Shown piece after piece: positions 1 through 7,827 of a stretch of 64,000 nucleotides of DNA. A program made the translations under genes and the position numbers. Position 1 is the first letter of the stretch. Each line of letters opens with the position of its first letter. The notes under the pieces were generated by a model that saw only the letters and a program-made list of their open reading frames with translations, searched no databases and was not told the origin of the DNA. The stretch covers positions 124,001 to 188,000 of the forward strand of contig NZ_JAAQQR010000004.1 of the NCBI RefSeq assembly GCF_011742555.1, written 5' to 3'. Origin of the DNA: Luteibacter jiangsuensis (lineage in GTDB: Bacteria; Pseudomonadota; Gammaproteobacteria; Xanthomonadales; Rhodanobacteraceae).

Positions 1-205
1 CCGCCTCGATGCCTTCCGCGGTCAGGAAGGACACCGTGATCTGGGGGCCCGCCGACATGAAGTGGCTGACCAGGAGCGAGATGCCCACCAGGGCCGCCAC
101 GATCGGCACCAGCCAGATCAGCGAGAACCCCAGTTTCGACTTGCGCACGACCGGCTGCGGCAAGTCGTCGTCGGGTGGCGTGCTTCCTACGTTGGTGTCG
201 CTCAT
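1..205 (-). CDS. pqiB: PqiB-type MCE-domain intermembrane transport protein, N-terminal part
   Basis: Only the first 68 or so codons are in the window; the gene runs off the left edge. The product begins with a polar stretch of about 25 residues, then one hydrophobic segment around residues 29-46 (FSLIWLVPIVAALVGISLLV), then the start of a periplasmic MCE-like domain (GPQITVSF). This is the usual PqiB/YebT layout: an inner-membrane anchor followed by MCE domains that form a lipid-conducting tunnel across the periplasm. The start ATG at 205 overlaps the stop of the preceding pqiA gene by 4 nt (ATGA), so the three genes are one translationally coupled operon. Assignment rests on this N-terminus and the pqiA neighbours. 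Confidence 0.85.
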   Translation of the reverse strand, partial: MSDTNVGSTPPDDDLPQPVVRKSKLGFSLIWLVPIVAALVGISLLVSHFMSAGPQITVSFLTAEGIEA

Positions 206-822
206 TGCGATTTCCTGTTGTCCCAGATCAGCCTGGGATCGAAACTCATGGCCGACAGCATCGTGAGCACCACGACGATGCCGAAATAGACCACGCCGGG
301 CAACGGCTCGACGCGGCTCAATATCTTGAAGTGGACCAGCGCGGAAAGGATCGCCACGACGAACACGTCGAGCATCGACCAGTACCCCACCAGCTCCACG
401 AAGCGGTAAAGCCGGGCCCGCTGCCGCGCGACCATGCCGCTCGATCGCTGCACCGTCACCAGCAGGAAGCCCATGATGAGGAACTTCAGCACGGGCACGA
501 TGATGCTCGCCGTGAAGACGATGACGGCCAGCCCCGGCGAGCCGGCCCGCCAGAGTTCCATGATGCCGCTCAGGATCGTGTTGTCGTCCCTGGACGAGAT
601 GCTCTGCGTGCGCATGATGGGAAACACGTTGGCCGGGATGTAGAAGATCGCGGCGGCGACCAGCAGTGCCCAGGCGCGCGACACGCTGGCGTGCTTGCGG
701 GCGTGCAAGGTGTTTCCGCAGCGCGGGCAACGCGCGTGACGGTCTTCCGTGTACGCCGTGACCTGCCGGCACACGTGGCAAGCCATCATGCCCAGATCGA
801 TCGCGCGCGGCGGCGTGCTCAT
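202..822 (-). CDS. pqiA: Paraquat-inducible protein A, second paralogue (PqiA domain)
   Basis: A 206-residue inner-membrane protein with an N-terminal zinc-ribbon-like pair of CxxC motifs (ACHVCR near residue 14 and RCPRCG near residue 32), followed by about four transmembrane helices. In E. coli one PqiA polypeptide carries two such halves; here each half is a separate gene, and this is the downstream one. It overlaps the upstream paralogue by 4 nt (ATGA at 822-819) and pqiB by 4 nt. PqiA proteins are thought to work with PqiB/PqiC in lipid transport between the membranes. A start further upstream is possible in frame, but the ATG at the coupled junction is the natural one. Confidence 0.88.
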   Translation of the reverse strand: MSTPPRAIDLGMMACHVCRQVTAYTEDRHARCPRCGNTLHARKHASVSRAWALLVAAAIFYIPANVFPIMRTQSISSRDDNTILSGIMELWRAGSPGLAVIVFTASIIVPVLKFLIMGFLLVTVQRSSGMVARQRARLYRFVELVGYWSMLDVFVVAILSALVHFKILSRVEPLPGVVYFGIVVVLTMLSAMSFDPRLIWDNRKSQ

Positions 823-1430
823 GCCTCCGCTTCCGCAGTCAGATCCCACAGTTCCCTGGGGTCGAGGCTGGAGAACACCGTGACCAGCAAGGTCAGGAAT
901 CCGAAAGCCCATATGCCCGCGCCGGGCACCACGTCGAAGTACGTATGCGCCTTCACCACCGCCACGAGCGTACCGAGCATGAACACCTCGATCATGCTCC
1001 AGGGCTTCACCCTGACGAGAGCGGACATGGCCAGCGGGAAACCCGGCGCACGAATGCCCTTGCGGGCGAACCAGAGCACCCAGCCGAAGATGAGGATCTG
1101 GCCCAGCGGAAAGAAGAACAGGGTCATGGCGCTGAGGAAGGCGACGATCTGCGCCCCGTCGTTCCACATGGCGATCACGGCCCCCCACAGCGTGGTGGCC
1201 GCTTTCATCCCGGACAGGCCGAGGGTAACGATGGGCGACACGTTGGCGATGACGAAGACGATGAGGGCGGCGAAGATCAGGGCGAACTGGGCGTCCACCC
1301 CGAGCCACTGGTGTCGATCGAGCACGGCGCCGCAGACCACGCAATCGGCCACCTCGCCGCGGGCGAGACTGCGCCTCCGATAAACGGAGTCGCAGTGTTC
1401 GCAGACGATGAGGTTTTGGGTCCTTTGCAT
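819..1430 (-). CDS. pqiA: Paraquat-inducible protein A, first paralogue (PqiA domain)
   Basis: A 203-residue protein and the first gene of the pqiA-pqiA-pqiB operon. The N-terminus has two CxxC motifs (VCEHCD and DCVVCG), followed by about four hydrophobic helices, including a segment around FALIFAALIVFVIANVSPIV. The ATG at 1430 is the only methionine before the first CxxC. Together with the next gene it corresponds to the two halves of E. coli PqiA. About 170 nt separate it from the divergent thioredoxin gene, and the operon promoter should lie there. Confidence 0.88.
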   Translation of the reverse strand: MQRTQNLIVCEHCDSVYRRRSLARGEVADCVVCGAVLDRHQWLGVDAQFALIFAALIVFVIANVSPIVTLGLSGMKAATTLWGAVIAMWNDGAQIVAFLSAMTLFFFPLGQILIFGWVLWFARKGIRAPGFPLAMSALVRVKPWSMIEVFMLGTLVAVVKAHTYFDVVPGAGIWAFGFLTLLVTVFSSLDPRELWDLTAEAEA

Positions 1431-1599
1431 GCCGTCCAAGCGGTCGAAGGCCGCAACGGGCCGTTCCCTATGATCGCAAATCGGCGTAAACGTCGCATGA
1501 CGGAAGGGGCGCATGTCCGCCGAACAGGCGGCCGGGGCTTGATATCCTGCCCGCCTTCCCCGACTTTCGGGGCATCGAACTTTGTACCAGGAGCATGCT

Positions 1600-2475
1600 G
1601 TGACCGGCGCCCAGACCCGTAGCGAACACGTCTTCGACGCGACCACCGAGGCGTTCGAGAAGGACGTCATCGAGGCCTCCCTCCAGACCCCGATCCTGGT
1701 CGACCTGTGGGCCGAATGGTGCGGCCCCTGCAAGTCGCTCGGCCCCATCCTGGAAAAGCTTGCCGGCGAATACAGCGGTGCGTTCCGCCTGGCAAAGATC
1801 GACGTCGACGCTGAGCAGCAGCTGGCGGCCATGTTCGGCGTGCGCAGCATTCCCACGGTCGTCCTCATCAGCGGCGGCCAGGTCGTCGACGGATTCGCGG
1901 GGGCGCTTCCCGAAGGACAGATCCGCGAGTTCCTCACCCGCCACGGCATCCAGCCCGCGGACGGCGCCGAACCCGCAGCCGAAGCCGAAGCGAAACCGGC
2001 CGAAACGCCGGAGGAAGCCATCAACCGCCTCCAGCAGGCCATCGCCGCCGATCCTGATCGCGCGGAACTGAAACTGGATCTGGCCCTTGCCCTCATGCGC
2101 GCAGGCCAGGTGGAGCCCGCCCAGGCCGAACTCGACGCCCTTCCCGCCAACCTCGCCACGGATGCCCGGGCCGTCCGGCTGCGCAGCCAGCTCGAGCTTG
2201 CGCGCGCCCTCGCCGGTGCGCCGTCGCTGGAAGCACTGCGCTCGCGCGTGCAGGCCGACGAGGCCGACTGGGAGGCGCGGGACCTGCTCGGCGTGCGCCT
2301 GCTCATCGAGGGCGAGGCCGCCGCCGGCCTGGATCAGTTCATCGACATCCTGAAGCGACAGCGCGACTGGCAGGACGGCCAGGCAAAGAAGCGCCTGCTC
2401 GCCGCGTTCGCCACGATCGACGACGCGCAGCTCGTCGGAACGTACCGCCGCAAGATGGCGTCGCTGCTGTTCTGA
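1600..2475 (+). CDS. ybbN: Thioredoxin-TPR co-chaperone (CnoX/YbbN family)
   Basis: A 291-residue cytoplasmic protein. Residues about 10-115 are a thioredoxin fold with the active site WAEWCGPCK. After an Ala/Glu-rich linker, residues about 135-290 form a TPR-like helical domain (EEAINRLQQAIAADPDRAEL). This is the CnoX/YbbN architecture, a chaperedoxin that protects substrates and works with GroEL. E. coli CnoX has lost the CxxC redox centre; this protein keeps CGPC and could be redox-active. The GTG at 1600 is preferred because CAGGAG (1588-1593) lies 6 nt upstream; a TTG at 1582 would overlap that site. Divergent from pqiA. Confidence 0.88.
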   Translation: MTGAQTRSEHVFDATTEAFEKDVIEASLQTPILVDLWAEWCGPCKSLGPILEKLAGEYSGAFRLAKIDVDAEQQLAAMFGVRSIPTVVLISGGQVVDGFAGALPEGQIREFLTRHGIQPADGAEPAAEAEAKPAETPEEAINRLQQAIAADPDRAELKLDLALALMRAGQVEPAQAELDALPANLATDARAVRLRSQLELARALAGAPSLEALRSRVQADEADWEARDLLGVRLLIEGEAAAGLDQFIDILKRQRDWQDGQAKKRLLAAFATIDDAQLVGTYRRKMASLLF

Positions 2476-2484
2476 TGGCTCGGA

Positions 2485-2541
2485 GGGAGCCGCTCGGCTT
2501 CATCGCTTTGTTGGCTTATCGCCGCTGAAGCGGCTCCCACA
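2485..2541. repeat. Degenerate copy of the dispersed palindromic repeat
   Basis: Begins GGGAGCCGCT and ends with the half-site ATCGCCGCTGAAGCGGCTCC followed by CACA. This is a shortened, diverged copy of the palindrome found intact at 30798, 42758, 42859, 52096 and 62570. It lies between the converging 3' ends of ybbN and the DUF4442 gene, where it could act as a bidirectional terminator or mRNA 3'-end stabiliser (inference). Confidence 0.7.
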
Positions 2542-2556
2542 GCTTGGCCGACTCGG

Positions 2557-3015
2557 CTAGGGCTTCGGCTTCTTCCGGCGCACGTAGAGCTGCTTGCGTA
2601 CCGTCGCGACGAGTTCGCCGGAAGCGGTACGAATGTCGGTGTCGAACCAGCGCAGGCATTTTTCGCCGTTGGCAGTCGCCGCGCGCAGTTCGTCGAGCAC
2701 GGATTCCTCGATGCGGAATTCCGCGTAGACGTCTTCCCTGCCCGGCGCCACGAAGCGGATCTCGCCGGCCTGGTCCCACACGATGTATTCGTTGCCCAGG
2801 CTCTTCAACGTCATGATCATCCAGAACGGATCGGTCATGGCGAAAAGGCTGCCGCCGAAGTGCGTGCGCACGTAGTTGCGGTTGTACCAGGTGAGCTTCA
2901 GCCGGACCTTCGCATAGCGATAGTCGTCGAGGGCGACCACGCGGATGCCGGTGAACAGGAAGGGCGGCCAGGCGTTGAGGATGCGGCGCATCGTGCGAGC
3001 TTTCATGGCCGCCAT
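2557..3015 (-). CDS. DUF4442 family, hotdog-fold thioesterase-like protein
   Basis: About 152 residues. The features NYVRTHFGGSLFAMTDPFWM (a THFG.S..AM pattern) and VYAEFRIEES..DELR match what I recall of the DUF4442 family, which adopts the hotdog fold of acyl-CoA thioesterases. Substrate unknown; no signal peptide. Several starts are possible (ATG at 3015, ATG at 3006, or further upstream). None has a strong Shine-Dalgarno sequence, so the N-terminus is uncertain. It converges with ybbN. Confidence 0.72.
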   Translation of the reverse strand: MAAMKARTMRRILNAWPPFLFTGIRVVALDDYRYAKVRLKLTWYNRNYVRTHFGGSLFAMTDPFWMIMTLKSLGNEYIVWDQAGEIRFVAPGREDVYAEFRIEESVLDELRAATANGEKCLRWFDTDIRTASGELVATVRKQLYVRRKKPKP

Positions 3016-3149
3016 GCTAGCGACGCGCCGGATAAGGGCGGAAGTACCCCGTTTCAAACGCAACTTATCGGTGCATGACCTATGGCACAGGTTCCCGCCG
3101 CCGACCGGCGCCGACTATCGGGGGTCGACCATCGTCAGGGAACCGAGCC

Positions 3150-5030
3150 ATGCGCCGTCCGCTTCGCCGCGCCACCCTCGCCGCCGCCGTCGCTTCCGCG
3201 ATGGCCTTTTCCACCGTCCACGCCGCGGCCGCCGAGCTTCCGGTCGCCGCCGACCAGCCCTACCCCGGCACGCTTGCGCTGCACGTGGACCTGTCGGATG
3301 CGTCGAAACACCTCTACCACGTGCGCGAAACCATTCCGGTCAGCGCGGGGCACGCGGTCCTCTACTACCCCAAGTGGATTCCCGGCGTGCACGCGCCCTC
3401 GGGACCACTGGCCAATGTGGCCGGCTTCGTCGTCACCGCGAACGGCAAGCGCATTCCCTGGCGCCGCGACCTGAAAGAGATGTATGCCTTCCACGTGGAC
3501 GTCCCCGACGGCGTGGACAAACTCGATCTCGCCTTCGAGTACCTTGCGCCGGCCACGCCGAACTACGTGCCCCTGTCGTTCAATGAGGTGGCTTTCTATC
3601 CGGCGGGCCACTACACCAGCCGCATCACGATCGAACCGAGCGTCACGCTGCCGGCGGGCTGGAAGTACGCCTCCGCCCTCGAAACCGCCTCGCAGTCGGG
3701 CAACGAAGTGCGCTTCAAGCCAGTGAGCTTCGAGAACCTGGTCGATTCGCCCCTGATGACGGGCAAGTACTTCAATCGCATCGACCTCGCGCCGGGCCAG
3801 GACACCGCGGTACACCTCGACATCACGGGGGACACGCCCGCCGGCGTGAAGCCCACCGACGAGCAGATCGCCAAACAGCGCGCGCTCGTGGTTCAGGCCA
3901 ACAAGCTTTTCGGTGCGCACCATTACGGGCACTACGATTTCCTGCTGGTGGTGTCCGACCATACGGGCCACTTCGGCCTGGAGCACCACCAGTCCAGCGA
4001 CGACCGCCTCTACGCGAACTTCTTCACCGATCCGGACGTGAACGTCGCCGCGGGCACCCTCCTCCCGCACGAGTACATCCATTCGTGGAACGGCAAGTTC
4101 CGCCGCCCCGCCGATCTGTGGACACCTACGTTCACCGAACCCATGCAGGACGACCTGTTGTGGGTGTACGAAGGCCTCACGGACTACTGGGCCGGCGTGC
4201 TCACCGCGCGGTCCGGCATCTGGACCACGGCGCAATGGCGCGATTCGCTGGCCGGCATCGCCGCCGACATGTCGGCGCGCACCGGGCGTTCGTGGCGTTC
4301 GCTCCAGGACACCGCGGACGGCATCCCGCTATCGGCAGGCCGCGCTCGCGGCTGGACGAACCTGCGCCGCAGTTCGGATTACTACCCCGAGGGCCAGTTG
4401 CTCTGGCTCGACGTCGACACGAAGATCCGCGACCTTTCCGGCGGCAAACATACGCTCGACGAATTCGCGCGTGCCTTCTACGGCATGGACAACGGCAGCT
4501 ACACGCCGAAGACCTATACGTTCGAGGACGTGATTTCCACGCTGAACGGCATACAGCCCTATGACTGGGCCACGTTCCTGCGCCAGCGGCTCGATTACAC
4601 CGGCGACACGCTGCCCGAGCACGGTATCGAAGGCGGCGGCTGGAAGCTGGTGTACGACGATAAACCCACCCCCTTCGCGAAGACCGCCGAGAAGGTGCGC
4701 AAGACGGTCAACCTCGCCTACTCGCTCGGCATCCAGGTCTCGGACAAGGGCGAAGTCACCGATTCGCAATGGGACGGCGTTGCCGCGAAGGCGGGCCTCG
4801 TGCCGGGCGCGACCATCGTCGCCGTGAACGGCAAGGACTATTCGGCGCAGGTGCTGAAGGATGCGGTGGCAGCCGCGAAATCGACCAGCACGCCGATCGA
4901 GTTCCTCATCAAGGACATCGAGGAATACGCGACGGTCAAGGTGGATTACCACGGCGGCCTGAAGTATCCGCACCTCGTGCGTGGCGACGGCAAGGACCTG
5001 ATCGGCGCCATCGCCACGCCGAGGAAATAA
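3150..5030 (+). CDS. M61 family metallopeptidase (glycyl aminopeptidase type) with PDZ domain
   Basis: 626 residues with a signal peptide (MRRPLRRATLAAAVASAMAF, cleaved near HAAAA), so periplasmic or exported. An N-terminal beta-domain is followed by a thermolysin-like catalytic domain with H307-E308-Y-I-H311 and the third zinc ligand E341 in WVYEGLTDYW. The C-terminal part (about 520-600) contains a PDZ-like segment (AAKAGLVPGATIVAVNGKDY). This is the M61 arrangement; characterised members are glycyl or broad aminopeptidases. The start at 3150 follows CAGGGA and gives a clean signal sequence; a start at 3075 would bury it. It converges with dps, with 3 nt between the stop codons. Confidence 0.9.
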   Translation: MRRPLRRATLAAAVASAMAFSTVHAAAAELPVAADQPYPGTLALHVDLSDASKHLYHVRETIPVSAGHAVLYYPKWIPGVHAPSGPLANVAGFVVTANGKRIPWRRDLKEMYAFHVDVPDGVDKLDLAFEYLAPATPNYVPLSFNEVAFYPAGHYTSRITIEPSVTLPAGWKYASALETASQSGNEVRFKPVSFENLVDSPLMTGKYFNRIDLAPGQDTAVHLDITGDTPAGVKPTDEQIAKQRALVVQANKLFGAHHYGHYDFLLVVSDHTGHFGLEHHQSSDDRLYANFFTDPDVNVAAGTLLPHEYIHSWNGKFRRPADLWTPTFTEPMQDDLLWVYEGLTDYWAGVLTARSGIWTTAQWRDSLAGIAADMSARTGRSWRSLQDTADGIPLSAGRARGWTNLRRSSDYYPEGQLLWLDVDTKIRDLSGGKHTLDEFARAFYGMDNGSYTPKTYTFEDVISTLNGIQPYDWATFLRQRLDYTGDTLPEHGIEGGGWKLVYDDKPTPFAKTAEKVRKTVNLAYSLGIQVSDKGEVTDSQWDGVAAKAGLVPGATIVAVNGKDYSAQVLKDAVAAAKSTSTPIEFLIKDIEEYATVKVDYHGGLKYPHLVRGDGKDLIGAIATPRK

Positions 5031-5033
5031 TCC

Positions 5034-5555
5034 TTACGGATTCTCGCGCGCGCTCTCGAACAGGAACCATACGCGGCGTTCGGCCTGGTCGATCCAGTTT
5101 TCGACCAGGCTCGCCGTCGCGACGTCGCCGTACTCGTCGCAGACACCGTGCACTTCACGCAGGAAGCCGACGAAGCGCTCGTTGTCGTCGCGCAGTTCGG
5201 CAAGCATGTCCTGCGGTGTGACGAAATCGGCATCGTTGTCGGACAGGCGCTGCGAACGCGCAGCGTGGCCGAGCGAACGAAGCGTGGTGCCGCCGACCTT
5301 GCGGGCCCGCTCCGCGATGTCGTCGGTGATGGCGAAGAGTTCCGTCGCCTGCTCGTCGAGCAGCAGGTGCAGGTCGCGGAAGCGCGGACCGGACATGTGC
5401 CAGTGGAAGTTCTTCGTCTTCAGGTACAGCGCGAAGGTGTCCGCGAGAAGCACGGTCAGGGCACCGGAGATATCGCGGGTGGCATCCGCGCCGAGGCCCG
5501 TCGGCGTCTTCAGCGCGGCCTTGCGCAGGTTCTTCGTGGCTTGGGGGTTCTTCAT
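5034..5555 (-). CDS. dps: Dps-family DNA-binding / ferritin-like protein
   Basis: 173 residues and cytoplasmic. The ferroxidase-site residues of the Dps family are visible in KNFHWHMSGPRFRDLHLLLDEQATELF (His and Asp/Glu ligands, written here as the block around residues 50-77). The N-terminus is Lys/Arg-rich (KNPQATKNLRKAALK), as in Dps proteins that bind DNA. The family forms 12-subunit shells that oxidise and store iron with peroxide and protect DNA. The start ATG at 5555 follows AAGGAGCG at good spacing. Single gene. Its upstream region is short (80 nt) and abuts the 3' end of the histidine kinase gene, which lies on the same strand. Confidence 0.9.
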   Translation of the reverse strand: MKNPQATKNLRKAALKTPTGLGADATRDISGALTVLLADTFALYLKTKNFHWHMSGPRFRDLHLLLDEQATELFAITDDIAERARKVGGTTLRSLGHAARSQRLSDNDADFVTPQDMLAELRDDNERFVGFLREVHGVCDEYGDVATASLVENWIDQAERRVWFLFESARENP

Positions 5556-5636
5556 TGCGCTGCGCTCCTTGGGTGTTTGAGCCCCCGAGGATGCGCCACC
5601 GGTGTGACAGGGGATTGGACGAAACACGCTCGCCCA

Positions 5637-7025
5637 TCAGGCGAGCGGAAGGGTCACCACCACCCGCAGGCCCGGGCCGCGCTCCCCGTCCAGCAGCCGG
5701 ATGCTCGCGCCGTGCAGTTCGACCGCGCGTTGCACGATCGAGAGGCCGAGGCCATAGCCGCTCCCCTGGGTGTCCAGGCCCCGCTGGAAACGGGTGAACA
5801 TGGCGTCGCGGCGTTCGGGCGGGATGCCGGGGCCGTCGTCGACGACCTCGATGAGCGCCTGATTCCCCTCTCGCCGGATGGAGAGATCGACGTGACCGCC
5901 GTGAGGAACGTGGCGAAAGGCGTTGTCGAGCAGGTTACGCAGGAGCGAGCGAAGGGCCGCCGTGTAGCCCTGAACGGCGAGGCTGTCGGGCAGGTTCACG
6001 CCCAGTTCGACGCCGCCGGCCTCGATCAGCGGAGACAACTCGTCCACCACATCGAGGGCCAGCGCCGCCAGGTCCACCGTGCCGCGGGGGCCCGCAGCGG
6101 CGCCTGCCTCCAGGCGTGCCAGCGACAGCAGCTGCTCGGTTCGGCGCGCCAGCGACACGAGGCATTCGCGCGCGGCCTCCAATGCGGTCTGCGCCTCGTC
6201 CGGCTGGGCCGAGGCCATGGCGTTCTCGAGATTGATCATCGTGGAGGCCAACGGCGTACGCAGTTCATGCGCGACGTCGGCGCTGAACCGGCGCTCGCGT
6301 TCGAGCGCTTCCTCGAGACGTTCGATCTGGCCGTTCAGCGCACCCAGCACAGGCCGCAGTTCCACCGGCTCGTCGGAAAGGTGCACGGGCGCGCGGCTCC
6401 CCGGCTTGCGCCGCGCAAGCGCCCCGGCCAGCTGGTCCAGCGGCATGAGGCCGCGGCGTATCGCCCACCCCACGAGGAAGGCCATCAGCGGCAGGCCCAG
6501 GAGTAGTGGCAGCGTATGTTCGATCCATAGCGCGCGCGTGATCTCGTTGCGGCTGTCGTAGCGCTCGCCGGCGCGGATCGTGATGTTCTCGTCTTCCTTC
6601 ACGAGGGTGAATACGCGCCACCGGTACTTGCCCTTGTGCGTGTCCTCGAAGGCGCCGTCCACCGCCTCCGTGTGCGGCATCCCCGCAAGGTTTTCCGTCG
6701 CGAGCAACAGGCTGCCGTCGCTGTCGAACACCTGGAAGCCGACCTCCGATTCGAAGGTGCGCCCCTGCACCGTCAGCTCGTGCGGATGGTTGGAGACGCT
6801 CGGCACCAGCAGGCGCGCGGACCGGTGTTCGCGCAGGTGCTCGACGCCGATGCGATCGACCAGGACTTCCAGGGTGCGGGCCGCCTGGGCGAGGCGGGCG
6901 TCGGACAGTTCGTCCACTTCCTCCAGGGTGTGCTTCGCACTGAGGAAACCGAGCGGAATCAGGACGATCACCAGCACCATCACGATCAGCGCGAGCAGGC
7001 GCGATCGAAGGCTGGCGAGCTTCAT
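5637..7025 (-). CDS. Sensor histidine kinase of the QseC/PmrB type
   Basis: 462 residues. Transmembrane helix 1 lies at about 10-30, a periplasmic sensor region at about 31-165, and helix 2 at about 166-188. A HAMP-like linker follows, then a HisKA domain with phospho-acceptor H253 in DVAHELRTPL, and an HATPase domain with N (LLDNAFRH), G1 (DDGPGIP) and G2 (GSGYGLGLSIV) boxes. The start ATG at 7025 overlaps the stop of the response-regulator gene (7022), so the two are co-translated. The periplasmic domain resembles the 2CSK_N type seen in QseC-like sensors. The signal is not evident. Confidence 0.92.
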   Translation of the reverse strand: MKLASLRSRLLALIVMVLVIVLIPLGFLSAKHTLEEVDELSDARLAQAARTLEVLVDRIGVEHLREHRSARLLVPSVSNHPHELTVQGRTFESEVGFQVFDSDGSLLLATENLAGMPHTEAVDGAFEDTHKGKYRWRVFTLVKEDENITIRAGERYDSRNEITRALWIEHTLPLLLGLPLMAFLVGWAIRRGLMPLDQLAGALARRKPGSRAPVHLSDEPVELRPVLGALNGQIERLEEALERERRFSADVAHELRTPLASTMINLENAMASAQPDEAQTALEAARECLVSLARRTEQLLSLARLEAGAAAGPRGTVDLAALALDVVDELSPLIEAGGVELGVNLPDSLAVQGYTAALRSLLRNLLDNAFRHVPHGGHVDLSIRREGNQALIEVVDDGPGIPPERRDAMFTRFQRGLDTQGSGYGLGLSIVQRAVELHGASIRLLDGERGPGLRVVVTLPLA

Positions 7026-7687
7026 TGCGGCTCACGCGGCAGCATGTATCCGAAGCCGCGCACCGTCTGGATCGCGCCGTGGCTCAGCTTGCGCCGCAAC
7101 GAGTGCACCAGCACTTCCAGCGCACTGGTGCTCACGACATTGTCCGGGCCGTAAAGCGACGTTTCCAGCGATTCGCGCCGCACGATGCGCCCGGCGCGCT
7201 CCATCAGCGCTTGCAGCAAGGCGAACTCGCGACGCGTCAGGTCCACCCGCTGCCCATGCCACGTGACTTCGAAGGTGCCGAGGTCGAGGCTCAAGGCGCC
7301 CGCTTCGAGGCGATTCACCGCCACCCCGCGTACCCGGCGCGCCAACGAGCGAATGCGCGCCGCGAGTTCGTCCAGGTGGAAAGGTTTGACCAGGTAGTCG
7401 TCGGCGCCCGCGTCGAGCACGCTGATGCGCGAATCCACGGCGTCCCGCGCCGACATCACGATCACCGGGGTGGCTACCCGCAGGCGCCGGGCCTCCGTCA
7501 GCACGTCCAGACCGTCCTTCCCGGGCAGGCCAAGATCGAGCAGGACCAGGTCGGCATCGTGGTCGCGCAGGGCCAGCAGCGCTTCGTTGCCGTTGCGGAA
7601 CCAGCTGATCGTATAGGCAAGCCGCTCCAGTGCCCGGCGTATGGCCTCGCCGAGCTGGACGTCGTCTTCAACGAGAATGATGTGCAA
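7022..7687 (-). CDS. OmpR/PhoB-family response regulator (QseB/PmrA type)
   Basis: 221 residues. The receiver domain has acidic residues E7/D8/D9, phospho-acceptor D51 (LLDLGLPGKDG), the switch threonine/serine (VIVMSA) and lysine (LVKPF). The C-terminal winged helix carries VDLTRREFALLQALM and RRKLSHGAIQTVRGFGYML, typical of OmpR-type DNA binding. It is the first gene of the two-gene operon with the kinase. The next gene on the right is divergent, so about 140 nt (7688-7827) hold both promoters. Confidence 0.93.
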   Translation of the reverse strand: MHIILVEDDVQLGEAIRRALERLAYTISWFRNGNEALLALRDHDADLVLLDLGLPGKDGLDVLTEARRLRVATPVIVMSARDAVDSRISVLDAGADDYLVKPFHLDELAARIRSLARRVRGVAVNRLEAGALSLDLGTFEVTWHGQRVDLTRREFALLQALMERAGRIVRRESLETSLYGPDNVVSTSALEVLVHSLRRKLSHGAIQTVRGFGYMLPREPQ

Positions 7688-7791
7688 GGCCGCGCCCTCG
7701 GTCGTCAGGCTGCCATTATCCTTTCGCGCAGCTTAGCGCCTCCTTATACCGGGGTGATCGCGAACGGGGACGGGCCTCGGGCGCCAATTGG

Positions 7792-7818
7792 CTGAATGTT
7801 CAGTCAGCTGCCTACAAT
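7792..7818 (+). promoter_or_regulatory. Inverted repeat and -10-like element before the M14 peptidase gene
   Basis: CTGAA-TG-TTCAG at 7792-7803 is a 12-nt inverted repeat with a 2-nt centre. It is followed at 7813-7818 by TACAAT, a near-consensus -10 box. TTGGCT at 7788-7793 could be a -35, but the 19-nt spacing is long. If TACAAT is used, transcription would begin only a few bases before the ATG at 7828 or about 15 before the ATG at 7840, giving a leaderless or very short-leader mRNA. The repeat sits where a repressor would bind. Inference from sequence only. Confidence 0.4.
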
Positions 7819-7827
7819 GGATGTTTT

